NCBI GenBank assembly: GCA_030151635.1 | Contig: JASLDF010000188.1 | Coordinates: forward strand, 1-34,524 | Reading direction: 5' to 3' | From: Bacteroides sp. | GTDB lineage: Bacteria > Bacteroidota > Bacteroidia > Bacteroidales > Bacteroidaceae | DNA: 34,524 bases | In this document: positions 8,195 through 16,589 of the stretch, piece after piece | Numbering within the stretch: position 1 is the stretch's first letter | Layout: the number at the start of each line of letters is the position of its first letter | The notes under the pieces: model-generated | Seen by the model: the letters and a program-made list of their open reading frames with translations, nothing else | The model's database searches: none | Told to the model about the DNA's origin: nothing | Made by a program: the position numbers and the translations under genes

Positions 8195-8400
8195 ATATAC
8201 TCTTTCCTATAAAATATATCAAACATAAATTTCCCTGATAATATTTTTCGTGGAATATACAATCTAACACTAACTGCTGTACGATACCTACTGATTATAC
8301 AAGAATGAAGATCTAAAGCACAAAACTAAACCTAGCTACAAAACTCTTAATGACCAATATTTTTCTAGTTTCCGATTAATAGTGAATATATCTTACATGA

Positions 8401-8438
8401 TAATACCGCACAGCAACCATTGTTACTATGCGGTATTA
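8401..8438 (-). terminator. Hairpin downstream of the glycogen cluster
   Basis: A 10-bp perfect stem (8401-8410 with 8429-8438) encloses an 18-base loop. It lies 33 bases beyond the stop of the GH57 gene on the minus strand, but the T run after it is weak. A terminator or 3' stabilising hairpin is the likely role. The remaining bases from 8195 to 8400 hold nothing recognisable. Confidence 0.6.
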
Positions 8439-8470
8439 TTCTATTCTTGTAAAACACTTATAAATAAGGT

Positions 8471-9823
8471 TTATTTTTTAGGCTCTTTAGCAGTTACCTT
8501 TTGAGCAGCTACTTTTGTTTTCACTTTCGACAGCTTACCAAACTTAGTTTCCCATTTCGCAATCTCATCATGAAGTTGAGCTATTTCTTCTCCTTGATTT
8601 CTAATTGTGGTTACCAAAGCATTAAGTTCCTCAGTACCCATTTCTGACGGATAAAGTGCATCCACACGACCAATAAAATCCCCTAATACATTCATATAGT
8701 TTGTAAAAGCATCATATGGTGAATCATAAATTGCTCTATCAGAAGTTAATCCATTGGCCTTTGTCGACATAAATCGCAAATTATCACTCGCTTGGAGATA
8801 ATCCCAGATTTGTTTAATTTGATTATCATTACTCATTAAAACACGATCTGCTACACTATATAATTTACGAACAGCTTCACGTTGCATTACATTACCCATC
8901 CACGAACTAGTATCACGCTCTTCATCATTCCAAGAAACTGGATATAATGAAGATAATTTAGCCATCGGTTTAAAACGTTCAACTATTTCAGAAGGAGTAG
9001 CAAAATCAATTCCTCGTGCAGCTGCAGCAGCTGGCAATGCTTTAAAGAAATCAATAATATTAGAATAAAGTGGTTGATAAACACCAATCGTTTTCAGGTC
9101 CATAAATAGATTGATAACTTCTTCTTCAGCAGGCATACTTGCAATCCAATCCATGTATTTATCTGCAAATAAAGGGAATTCACACCATGCATTGTTTGAG
9201 AATCGCAAACTAATATCATCTGATAATTTAAAATCACGAAGTAACAATTTAAGTTCTGGACGACGATCACTCTCATACAAGAAATGAGGACTCTTCCACC
9301 CTAAAATATGCTTAGCACCTTCAGTTAACATTGCCTTATAACCAAGATCAGCAACAAGTTCTGCGATATCATCGGAATAAGTCAATCCTGAATTTCTAAA
9401 GACAGTTGGCTTCTTACCAAATAAATCTTCCATTTTCGATGCTTGTCTTGTTACCTCTTCTTTGAAAGTATCTTCATGTACCAAAGATGAGATACCATGC
9501 GAGTAAGGCTCTGCAAGAAATTCAACACAACCTGTACGATTTAACTCTTCAAGTAAATCAATTACAGATGGAGCATAAAGTTCTAATTGTTCAATAGCTA
9601 CACCAGAAATAGAGAATGCAACTTTAAACTTATGGTCAGACTCTTTCACCATCTCTAATAAAGCCTTTAAAGCAGGTACATAAGAGCGTTCAATTACGTC
9701 ACTTATAGACGTTTCATTTGCAAAATCATCAAAGTAGTAATGATCGGAACCGATATCAAAGAAACGGTAACGACGCAAATGAATCATATGGTGGATTTCG
9801 AAATATAGACAAATCGTTTTCAT
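8471..9823 (-). CDS. Glycoside hydrolase family 57 protein (alpha-amylase/glucan-acting), altered motifs
   Basis: A 450-residue cytoplasmic protein without signal peptide, homologous along its length to the GH57 protein encoded next to glycogen debranching enzyme in Bacteroidales. It has a (beta/alpha)7-type N-terminal half and a helical C-terminal region ending in a coiled-coil-like, Lys-rich tail (residues about 405-450). Candidate active-site residues remaining are Glu101/Glu105 in EFLAE, Glu168 in MLTEGA (expected nucleophile) and Asp242 in FMD (expected acid/base). However, the usual HQP near the N-terminus is H-H-M here (residues 11-13), the segment remembered as Y-E-T-F-G-E-H-Q is L-K-T-I-G-V-Y-Q (243-250), and N-T-E is N-S-G near 145. 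It may therefore have altered or no catalytic activity. It is the third gene of the cluster, 12 bases after the GT4 gene. Confidence 0.88.
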   Translation of the reverse strand: MKTICLYFEIHHMIHLRRYRFFDIGSDHYYFDDFANETSISDVIERSYVPALKALLEMVKESDHKFKVAFSISGVAIEQLELYAPSVIDLLEELNRTGCVEFLAEPYSHGISSLVHEDTFKEEVTRQASKMEDLFGKKPTVFRNSGLTYSDDIAELVADLGYKAMLTEGAKHILGWKSPHFLYESDRRPELKLLLRDFKLSDDISLRFSNNAWCEFPLFADKYMDWIASMPAEEEVINLFMDLKTIGVYQPLYSNIIDFFKALPAAAAARGIDFATPSEIVERFKPMAKLSSLYPVSWNDEERDTSSWMGNVMQREAVRKLYSVADRVLMSNDNQIKQIWDYLQASDNLRFMSTKANGLTSDRAIYDSPYDAFTNYMNVLGDFIGRVDALYPSEMGTEELNALVTTIRNQGEEIAQLHDEIAKWETKFGKLSKVKTKVAAQKVTAKEPKK

Positions 9824-9835
9824 AATATTCGTATT

Positions 9836-11101
9836 TTAATAGTTAGCAAGCACAGATAAGTACTCTTTTTTAAGTTTAGCACCGACATTTTCCCATTTAA
9901 TTTCATCAACTTCTTTCTTTCCCTCCTCTTGAAGATACTCATAAAGTGATGGATATTGACAAATACTAAAAATAGCATCTGCAAGAGCTGGAATGTCCCA
10001 ATAATCTACTTTAATACATTTTTCAAGGATTTCTGCGCAACCAGATTGTTTTGAAATAATTGTTGGCACACTACATTGCATTGCCTCAAGTGGAGAAATA
10101 CCAAAAGGCTCCGACACCGAAGGCATCACATAAACATCACTAGCCTTAAGCACCTCGTAAACCTGTTTTCCCTTCATAAAACCAGGGAAGTGGAAACGGT
10201 CTGCAATTCCTTTCTTAGCAGCCATATAAATCATATCGTTCATCATATCACCACTACCAGCCATAACAAAACGAACATTTTTCATTTTTTCAAGCACAAG
10301 AGCAGCAGCTTCAACAAAATATTCTGGCCCTTTTTGCATGGTAATACGACCTAAGAAGGTTACAATCTTTTCCTTTTCAAAACGATGAGGAACAATATCC
10401 ATTATCTCTTGAGACAAAGGGGTAACCGCATTATGCATTGTCGAAACCTTATGAGGAGGCTGATGATAATTATTAATAACCGTTTGTCTAGTTAATTCAC
10501 TCACGCAAAATATATGGTCGGCATAATCCATTCCATTTTTTTCAACCCCATAAACAATAGGATTCACTTGCCCCCTACTTCGGTCAAAGTCAGTAGCATG
10601 AACATGGATAACTAGCGGTTTTCCTGTAACCATTTTTGCATGAATACCTGCAGGATAAGTCACCCAATCGTGCGAGTGAATAATATCAAATTCTTGTTGT
10701 CGAGCAATAACCCCTGCAACAATAGAATAGTTGTTTATTTCTTCATGAATATTCTCTGGGTATTTTCCCGAAAACTGAATGCAACCCAAATCATCGGTAT
10801 AGAGTGAACTAAAATCTGCATAGATATGATCTCTCATATCATAATACAATTGAGGATTACCATTAGCTCCCAAACGATGTTGCACATGATCCCAATTCAC
10901 ATCTTTCCAAACTACAGGTGTATTACTCATACCAATTAAGTTTACAAAACTATGATCTTCATCTCCATGCAATTTAGGTACACAAAACGTAATATCAACA
11001 TCCTCTTGCTTTGACAATCCTTGAGTCATTCCATAACTAGCAGTCCCCAACCCTCCTAAAATATGTGGAGGAAACTCCCAGCCAAACATTAAAACTTTCA
11101 T
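9836..11101 (-). CDS. GT4-family glycosyltransferase, glycogen-synthase-like
   Basis: A 421-residue GT-B glycosyltransferase that most likely extends alpha-glucan chains from a nucleotide-glucose donor. The N-terminal domain opens with GWEFPPHILGGLG, the glycine loop typical of glycogen/starch synthase-like enzymes; HSHDW and VIHVHATDFDR follow near residues 145-175. The C-terminal domain has VTFLGRITMQKGPEYF and the donor-binding E-P-F-G-I-S-P-L-E motif, in which the two Glu residues are seven positions apart. No signal peptide, so it is cytoplasmic. It lies between debranching enzyme (16-base gap) and GH57 (12-base gap), an order conserved in Bacteroidales. The glycogen role comes from context; GT4 enzymes are diverse and the acceptor is not shown by sequence. 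Confidence 0.88.
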   Translation of the reverse strand: MKVLMFGWEFPPHILGGLGTASYGMTQGLSKQEDVDITFCVPKLHGDEDHSFVNLIGMSNTPVVWKDVNWDHVQHRLGANGNPQLYYDMRDHIYADFSSLYTDDLGCIQFSGKYPENIHEEINNYSIVAGVIARQQEFDIIHSHDWVTYPAGIHAKMVTGKPLVIHVHATDFDRSRGQVNPIVYGVEKNGMDYADHIFCVSELTRQTVINNYHQPPHKVSTMHNAVTPLSQEIMDIVPHRFEKEKIVTFLGRITMQKGPEYFVEAAALVLEKMKNVRFVMAGSGDMMNDMIYMAAKKGIADRFHFPGFMKGKQVYEVLKASDVYVMPSVSEPFGISPLEAMQCSVPTIISKQSGCAEILEKCIKVDYWDIPALADAIFSICQYPSLYEYLQEEGKKEVDEIKWENVGAKLKKEYLSVLANY

Positions 11102-11117
11102 ATAATTTCCTCCTTAT

Positions 11118-13064
11118 TTAATCTAAATAATAATTTGACAGCATTTTAAGAACACGCAATGTTTCTCCTACACTCATGGCAAAGGAAATAGTACTACGTC
11201 CTTTAAATGGAGGGTTACCATCATACAGTTCTGAGAGTGAAGCAATGCAATTGTTTGTCATTTCAGACTCAAATCCAATTAATTGGCGCTCAATAAACGA
11301 CACACCACTTCTTTTATGTAGTTTAAGGTAAGCTTGGGAATAGAAACCCATTAGCCAAGGCCAAACGGTACCTTGATGATAAGCATATGCACGTTGAACA
11401 TATGTACCATCATAAATTGGATTATATCCAAGACTCTTGGGGCTTAATGATCTTAAACCTTTATTTGTTAACAGTTCTCTAGTTACGATATCTAAAATAG
11501 ATTTCATTTGTCTCTTGTCAAGAGGAGAGAACTTCAATGCCGCAGCTAAAATCATATTTGGACGGACACTCAGATCACGAATATCACCATCTACATAATC
11601 ATAAAGATAACCATAGGCATTTAAGAACGTTTTAGGAAATGATTCTTTTAAAGCATCAATTATTTCTTCATAAATATGAGGTATTTGCTTGTTTGCATCA
11701 TCATAAAGACTATTTGCAAAACACAGTGCATTATACCACAAAGCATTTACTTCAACAATATATCCACTACGAGGAGTTACAGGTTTTCCGTCAACAACAG
11801 CGTTCATCCAGGTAACTGGTTTTTTCTTTCCGTTAGTAAACAGCAGACCATTCGCATGAACGTATAAATTTGGGTGATTTCCCGATTTAATAAAGTCGAA
11901 TACATCTAATATGTATTGACCATACTTTTCACGACATTTTTTCATCGTATTTGCCTCTGCATACTCCTGCAAAGCCCAAATAGACCACAACAGCGTATCA
12001 GCATCTTCCATAAATTCGAGTTGTTGGTCTGTAGACTCTCCTCTCATAAATTTATAGACATCCTTAATTGCTGTATCCATCACTCTATCGAACCACTCAC
12101 CACGATTAGCAGCTATAGTTAATCCAGGCAAAGAGATAAATAAATCTCTTGCTCTAGGAATATTATACCATGGATAACCAGCAACTAAATAAGCATCGTC
12201 GCCTTGTTTATTATAGAATTGATAGGCTGAGTTAAGTAAACAGTTTAAAAAACTATTACGAGGTATTCTACGCTCTTCTTCACGTTGAAAAACGCCAAGT
12301 AGACCTTCAGTATCCACTCCCGCAGTTCCAGCAGAAAAGACGACACTTTCCCCTTTCTTCATTGGAATTTCAAAATATCCAGGAACATATAGATCTTCCT
12401 TAAAATCTCCTCCCCACTCGTATTCTTTTCTATATTGTATATTTCTATACCAATCAGGCTCATAATGGAATTTTGTATCCGCAGAGCTTAATTGCATATA
12501 TAGATCTGGATACCCAGGATATAGACTTGTTTTAATACCATTCTGAACCTCTTCATAAGAGCGGTTCACTTGGTCGTTTTCATGTGTACAAGTCGTCACT
12601 TTTCTAAACGCCAAGAAAGGTCTAAATCTAAGGGTTGTTTTAGAGTGTGCATCTAGTAATGTATATCTAATGAGTATTCTATTCTCATGATGCACGAATA
12701 TTTTTTCTTTTTTAAGAATAACACCACCTACGCGATATAGAGTCGCTGGAATTGTTTCACAAACAAATTCCCGAATGTACTTATGACCATTTGGGCTAAA
12801 ATGAGCATCACCATATTCATGTAAACCTAAGTTAAATTCCGCACCGTGTTGAATTACGGTTTCATCTAGCGAAGACAATAGCACATGATTTTCTTTCCCA
12901 AGTTCAGGTATAGGTACAACAAGTAGTCCGTGGTATTTTCTTGTATTACAATTAACAATCGAAGTGCAATGATATGCCCCCGATTTATTCGTATGTAATA
13001 TTTCTCGTGGTAAAGCTTCCTCGAGATTCGTCATTGAGGTTTTATCAAATTGTAAATAAATCAT
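11118..13064 (-). CDS. Glycogen debranching enzyme (amylo-alpha-1,6-glucosidase, GH133-like)
   Basis: A 648-residue enzyme that removes alpha-1,6 branches of glycogen. The N-terminal beta domain (to about residue 270) has CNTRKYHGLLVVP and LLSSLDETV. The C-terminal (alpha/alpha)6 barrel contains GYPWYN followed by RARDLFISLPGLT, with the expected catalytic Asp, then LLWSIWALQEYAE, VTWMNAVVDG, TPRSGYIVEVNALWYNAL and the closing QGTVWPWLMGFY. These match the Bacteroidales members as I recall them, including RARD in place of the GRDT seen elsewhere. It is full length and cytoplasmic. It is the first gene of the minus-strand glucan cluster; no convincing -7 element was found before it. Confidence 0.93.
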   Translation of the reverse strand: MIYLQFDKTSMTNLEEALPREILHTNKSGAYHCTSIVNCNTRKYHGLLVVPIPELGKENHVLLSSLDETVIQHGAEFNLGLHEYGDAHFSPNGHKYIREFVCETIPATLYRVGGVILKKEKIFVHHENRILIRYTLLDAHSKTTLRFRPFLAFRKVTTCTHENDQVNRSYEEVQNGIKTSLYPGYPDLYMQLSSADTKFHYEPDWYRNIQYRKEYEWGGDFKEDLYVPGYFEIPMKKGESVVFSAGTAGVDTEGLLGVFQREEERRIPRNSFLNCLLNSAYQFYNKQGDDAYLVAGYPWYNIPRARDLFISLPGLTIAANRGEWFDRVMDTAIKDVYKFMRGESTDQQLEFMEDADTLLWSIWALQEYAEANTMKKCREKYGQYILDVFDFIKSGNHPNLYVHANGLLFTNGKKKPVTWMNAVVDGKPVTPRSGYIVEVNALWYNALCFANSLYDDANKQIPHIYEEIIDALKESFPKTFLNAYGYLYDYVDGDIRDLSVRPNMILAAALKFSPLDKRQMKSILDIVTRELLTNKGLRSLSPKSLGYNPIYDGTYVQRAYAYHQGTVWPWLMGFYSQAYLKLHKRSGVSFIERQLIGFESEMTNNCIASLSELYDGNPPFKGRSTISFAMSVGETLRVLKMLSNYYLD

Positions 13065-13455
13065 ACCTTAAGAGTTAACAAGTTATTTTGTGTATTTCAT
13101 CGATGTATATCTTTGTTTTTCTAAGGTACATTTATTATTAAAGATTGACAATTTTTTCAATTATAATTTCTCGTCTATTTCGTTTTTAATATTCAACGCA
13201 AAAATCTTAAATAAGTAAGCCCTATCGTGGCAAAACAAGTAGTAAATCGACTGTATAATATCACTATCTTAATATCTTTCAATTTTAACTCTTTTTAAAA
13301 ATATAGACAAGTATATCAATTAATATTTTCTAAAATAAACGTGTTGAATACATATATCATTAAAAAACGTACTATTTGACTAATCATTATAGCCTAGGAG
13401 AGTAAAAAGTGGATATTGTCAATAGAAAATCACAAAACAATTTTCAAATAATATG
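13065..13455. other. Divergent intergenic region between glucan cluster and crp-type gene
   Basis: About 390 AT-rich bases separate two divergently transcribed units. No gene, repeat or recognised operator was found on either strand. The promoter of the glucan cluster must lie here, but no TAnnTTTG copy is oriented toward it, so it may use another type of promoter or an activator. Confidence 0.6.
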
Positions 13456-13463
13456 TATCTTTG
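13456..13463 (+). promoter_or_regulatory. Candidate -7 element for the Crp/Fnr gene
   Basis: TATCTTTG matches TAnnTTTG and lies 29 bases before ATG 13493. Because transcription would begin near 13470, it argues against the upstream in-frame GTG at 13409 as start. Confidence 0.6.
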
Positions 13464-13492
13464 AGTTGAATGTAAAACAGGTTACAAAAAAC

Positions 13493-14170
13493 ATGGCAAC
13501 ATCGTACAATAAATTTCTTCAGCTTCCCCTTTTTCAAGGAATTGATAAAAAGACATTAACCAATATCATCGAAAAGGTAAAATTTAATTTTAAAACTTTC
13601 GATGCTGATACACATATCATAAAGAAAGGGATGTCATGTAAAGCACTAATATTCATTTTAGAAGGTGATGTTATTAAAGAAACTATTAGTCAAGATAACA
13701 CATTCACAATTGAAGAATCTATAGCGGTAAACAGTATTTTAGAACCGACTTCACTTTTTGGACTCAACCCTGTATATCATTCTTCCTATATTTGCCAAAC
13801 TGAAACCAAGATACTCAGCATTGACAAAAACTTCATTATTACCTATCTAATGAATGATAATATATTCAAACTAAATTTCGTAAATATATTAAGCAGTAAA
13901 GTGCATCAACAATATAAAAGCTTATGGTACAACACAAATAATCATAAGTTAATAGAAGAGTTCAAAAAGTTTGTAATCCAACATTGCGAAATATTAGAGG
14001 GTAAGACCGTGATAAAAATATCAATGACAGATTTGGCAATACAACTTCGAGAAACTCGTTTAAACGTTTCTAAAATGCTCAACACTTTGAAAAAGAAGGA
14101 TATTATAGAGATGAAACGTTTGATCATAACTATTCCCAACCTCCCAGCTTTATTAGAAAGCGATATCTAA
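13493..14170 (+). CDS. Crp/Fnr-family transcriptional regulator
   Basis: A 225-residue regulator. Residues 1-115 form a cyclic-nucleotide-binding-like beta-barrel (typical opening LQLPLFQGIDKKTL, then FILEGDVIKE), and residues about 150-222 form the winged helix-turn-helix domain (SMTDLAIQLRETRLNVSKML as the DNA-reading segment). No Fnr-type cysteine cluster is seen, so it is not an iron-sulfur oxygen sensor; the phosphate-binding cassette residues for cAMP are also not conserved, as in most Bacteroidota members. The effector is unknown. The ATG at 13493 is chosen because family members start just before LPLF and because a -7 element lies between it and the alternative GTG. It is divergent from the glucan cluster, which makes that cluster a possible but unproven target. 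Confidence 0.88.
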   Translation: MATSYNKFLQLPLFQGIDKKTLTNIIEKVKFNFKTFDADTHIIKKGMSCKALIFILEGDVIKETISQDNTFTIEESIAVNSILEPTSLFGLNPVYHSSYICQTETKILSIDKNFIITYLMNDNIFKLNFVNILSSKVHQQYKSLWYNTNNHKLIEEFKKFVIQHCEILEGKTVIKISMTDLAIQLRETRLNVSKMLNTLKKKDIIEMKRLIITIPNLPALLESDI

Positions 14171-14254
14171 AATCACCCCCTATTATCATTTAAACAAATC
14201 AGTTCAAGCACTTCTAGAACATAATTTAATAGCGCTAAAAGGATTGAATATACT

Positions 14255-14360
14255 CTAGTCTAAGGAGGCGTACGCTTCTTCCTAAGAAGACACAGCTCTC
14301 TTAGGAAGAGAACCCACCTATCTTAGTAAGAGAACACATGTATCTTTGGGAGATGCATTT
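14255..14360. repeat. Degenerate tandem repeat with palindromic cores
   Basis: Five imperfect units of 20-23 bases follow each other, starting at 14255, 14275, 14296, 14318 and 14341. Most contain a core like TCTTAGGAAGA, with the first units carrying the complementary form TCTTCCTAAGAAGA, and then a tail like GAACCCAC or GAACACATG. The core of the second unit is self-complementary. The block lies between convergent crp-type and guaA genes, upstream of the guaA terminator. No function is known to me. Confidence 0.6.
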
Positions 14361-14365
14361 TAAAG

Positions 14366-14403
14366 AAAAAAAAGACGAAGCCAATCAAATGACTTCGTCT
14401 TTT
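14366..14403 (-). terminator. Intrinsic terminator of guaA
   Basis: An 11-bp stem (14370-14380 with 14393-14403) around a 12-base loop; on the minus strand it is followed by a run of eight T. It lies 26 bases beyond the guaA stop codon. Confidence 0.92.
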
Positions 14404-14429
14404 CAATATTTAGTAAACACGAAATAATA

Positions 14430-15953
14430 CTATTCCCACTCAATCGTTGCAGGTGGTTTTGAGCTGATATCGTAAGTAACACGATTCACACCTCTTACCT
14501 TATTGATTATTTCGTTCGAAATTTTACCTAAAAACTCGTATGGTAAATGACACCAATCGGCAGTCATAGCATCTGTAGATGCCACAGCACGCAGTGCCAC
14601 TGCATTTTCATAGGTTCTATCATCACCCATTACACCAACCGACTGTACAGGTAATAAAATAACACCTGCTTGCCATACTTGGTCATATAAGCCCCAATCT
14701 TTCAATCCTTGGATAAAGATTTTATCTGCTTCTTGAAGAATACGAACTTTATCAGCAGTAATGTCGCCTAAAATACGTACTCCAAGACCTGGACCTGGGA
14801 ATGGATGTCTTTTGATTAAATGATCTGGCATACCCATTTCAGTACCCACTCGGCGAACTTCATCTTTAAATAAAAGACGCAATGGTTCACAAAGTTTTAA
14901 AGCCATTTTTTCAGGAAGACCACCCACATTGTGGTGACTCTTAATTACAGTTCCAGTAATGGAAAGAGATTCAATTACGTCTGGATAAATAGTACCTTGT
15001 GCAAGCCATTTCACATCTTTAATTTTGTGAGCTTCCACATCGAATACATCAATAAATCCTTTACCAATTATTTTTCTCTTTTGCTCTGGATCCTTAACAC
15101 CAGCCAATTCTTTATAGAATTTGTCTTTGACATCAACACCGATAACATTAAGACCTAGGCATTCGTAATCATGAAGAACATCTTTGAATTCATCTTTTCT
15201 AAGTAACCCATGGTCAACAAAAACACAAGTAAGATTCTTGCCAATGGCTTTGTTTAATAATACTGCAGCCACAGAAGAGTCAACCCCTCCACTCAAAGCT
15301 AGTACTACTTTATCATTACCTAATTGTTTTTTCAAATCGGCCACAGTGTGTTCTACGAAAGAAGCAGGAGACCAATCGCCTTTACAACCACAAATATCGA
15401 AAACAAAGTTTTTCAATAGTTGGATACCAATTTCAGAATGATAAACCTCTGGATGAAACTGTACACCCCAAATATTTTGATCATTTACTTGGTAAGCAGC
15501 CAAATCTACATCTTCGGTTGATGCAATTTTCGTAAAGTTTTCAGGGATACGAGTAATCGTATCACCATGACTCATCCAAACTTGCGAATTGATTGCAATA
15601 TCTTTTAGAAGTGGATTGCCATTTTCTAGCCAAGATAGTTTTGATCTTCCATATTCTCTAGAGCCTGCAGGTTCAACTTGACCTCCGTTTTCGAAGGCAA
15701 TAAATTGTGCTCCATAACAAATTCCTAAAATTGGATATTTACCCCAAACATCTGGCAAAGACATTTTGAAGGCCTTCTCGTCATAAACAGAGAACGGACT
15801 ACCCGACAAGATTACACCTTTAACAGTGTCATCATCTTTTGGAAACTTATTATAAGGAACTATTTCACAATAAATATTGAGCTCACGCACTCTACGGCCA
15901 ATTAACTGTGTTGTTTGTGACCCAAAATCTAAAATTATTAATTTTTCTTGCAT
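14430..15953 (-). CDS. guaA: GMP synthase (glutamine-hydrolysing)
   Basis: A 507-residue enzyme converting XMP, ATP and glutamine to GMP, the last step of de novo guanine nucleotide synthesis. The class I amidotransferase domain has the nucleophile Cys79 in ILGICYGAQF and the His167/Glu169 pair in QFHPEV. The ATP-pyrophosphatase domain begins with the PP-loop SGGVDSS at 221-227, and the dimerisation domain ends with the conserved KPPATIEWE. The start at 15953 (MQEKLIILDFGSQ) is preferred over an in-frame ATG 45 bases upstream because the family begins right before ILDFGSQ and the upstream start would overlap the likely transcription start. It is a single gene with its own promoter and terminator. 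Confidence 0.97.
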   Translation of the reverse strand: MQEKLIILDFGSQTTQLIGRRVRELNIYCEIVPYNKFPKDDDTVKGVILSGSPFSVYDEKAFKMSLPDVWGKYPILGICYGAQFIAFENGGQVEPAGSREYGRSKLSWLENGNPLLKDIAINSQVWMSHGDTITRIPENFTKIASTEDVDLAAYQVNDQNIWGVQFHPEVYHSEIGIQLLKNFVFDICGCKGDWSPASFVEHTVADLKKQLGNDKVVLALSGGVDSSVAAVLLNKAIGKNLTCVFVDHGLLRKDEFKDVLHDYECLGLNVIGVDVKDKFYKELAGVKDPEQKRKIIGKGFIDVFDVEAHKIKDVKWLAQGTIYPDVIESLSITGTVIKSHHNVGGLPEKMALKLCEPLRLLFKDEVRRVGTEMGMPDHLIKRHPFPGPGLGVRILGDITADKVRILQEADKIFIQGLKDWGLYDQVWQAGVILLPVQSVGVMGDDRTYENAVALRAVASTDAMTADWCHLPYEFLGKISNEIINKVRGVNRVTYDISSKPPATIEWE

Positions 15954-15985
15954 AACGGAGAATGAGTTTTGTATTACAATGCATA

Positions 15986-15993
15986 CAAAAGTA
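15986..15993 (-). promoter_or_regulatory. Candidate -7 element for guaA
   Basis: On the minus strand it reads TACTTTTG, matching TAnnTTTG, 32 bases before the guaA start. No purine riboswitch fold was recognised in this short leader. Confidence 0.6.
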
Positions 15994-16009
15994 CTCAATT
16001 TCTAGGAAT

Positions 16010-16450
16010 TTATTTTTTTTCTTTCAGTAAATCTCTAATTTCAGATAATAAAACCTCTTCTTTAGTAGGAGCAGGAGGCGCTGCAGGTGCTGCTGCTGCT
16101 TCTTCTTCCTTCTTAGCAGAGAATTTATTAATCAATTTAATGAACATGAAGATAGAGAAAGCGATGATTAAGAAATCGAACACAGTTTGAATAAACTGAC
16201 CATAATTTAATGTTACAGCTGCAATTTCCTTCCCTGCATCACTTACAGAGGCATCTTTAAGAATGAATTTTAAATCTGTAAAATTCACGCCACCTACCAA
16301 TCTACCAACAACCGGCATGATCACATCAGCAACTAAAGATGAAACGATTTTACCAAAAGCTCCACCAATAATTACACCGACTGCCATGTCCAGAACATTG
16401 CCTTTCATTGCAAATTTCTTAAACTCTCCTAATAACGACCCTTTTTTCAT
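16010..16450 (-). CDS. mscL: Large-conductance mechanosensitive channel
   Basis: A 146-residue channel protein that opens on membrane stretch and releases solutes during osmotic downshock; it works as a pentamer in the inner membrane. The N-terminal helix and TM1 carry the family signature FKKFAMKGNVLDMAVGVIIG followed by A-F-G-K-I-V; TM2 lies near residues 88-108 (FLIIAFSIFMFIKLIN). The C-terminal cytoplasmic helix ends SEIRDLLKEKK after an Ala/Pro-rich linker (residues about 117-130) that is longer than in E. coli. It is divergent from gap; the 139-base gap between the two must hold both promoters, but only the gap-side element was recognised. Confidence 0.96.
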   Translation of the reverse strand: MKKGSLLGEFKKFAMKGNVLDMAVGVIIGGAFGKIVSSLVADVIMPVVGRLVGGVNFTDLKFILKDASVSDAGKEIAAVTLNYGQFIQTVFDFLIIAFSIFMFIKLINKFSAKKEEEAAAAPAAPPAPTKEEVLLSEIRDLLKEKK

Positions 16451-16500
16451 AATTTATTTTTTTAATAGTCAATAAACGTGCGAATATAAAAACAATTACT

Positions 16501-16508
16501 TATTTTTG
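16501..16508 (+). promoter_or_regulatory. Candidate -7 element for gap
   Basis: TATTTTTG matches TAnnTTTG and lies 81 bases before the ATG, giving an untranslated leader of about 75 bases that is AT-rich and has no evident hairpin. Confidence 0.6.
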
Positions 16509-16589
16509 CATTCTAATAAGGTAATTAAAAACCGAATTAGAACTATATTTTAAACAAAATATTTTTAAATCCTTAAAAGTTTAAACAAA

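Noticed and set aside
6848..8203. Exact target-site duplication of the IS256-type element
   Set aside because: Only ATATA is shared next to the two ends, and its offset differs on the two sides; this is common in AT-rich DNA.
13409..13492. An upstream GTG start that would lengthen the Crp/Fnr protein by 28 residues
   Set aside because: The extra residues do not resemble the family, and a -7 element lies within them.
14255..14360. CRISPR-like array
   Set aside because: The units are short, imperfect and directly adjacent without unique spacers, and no cas gene is present.
15954..15998. An upstream ATG that would add 15 residues to GuaA
   Set aside because: The family begins at MQEKL-like sequence before ILDFGSQ, and the likely transcription start falls in this stretch.
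15954..16009. Guanine riboswitch before guaA
   Set aside because: The leader is too short for the three-way junction, and no conserved purine-aptamer loops are seen.
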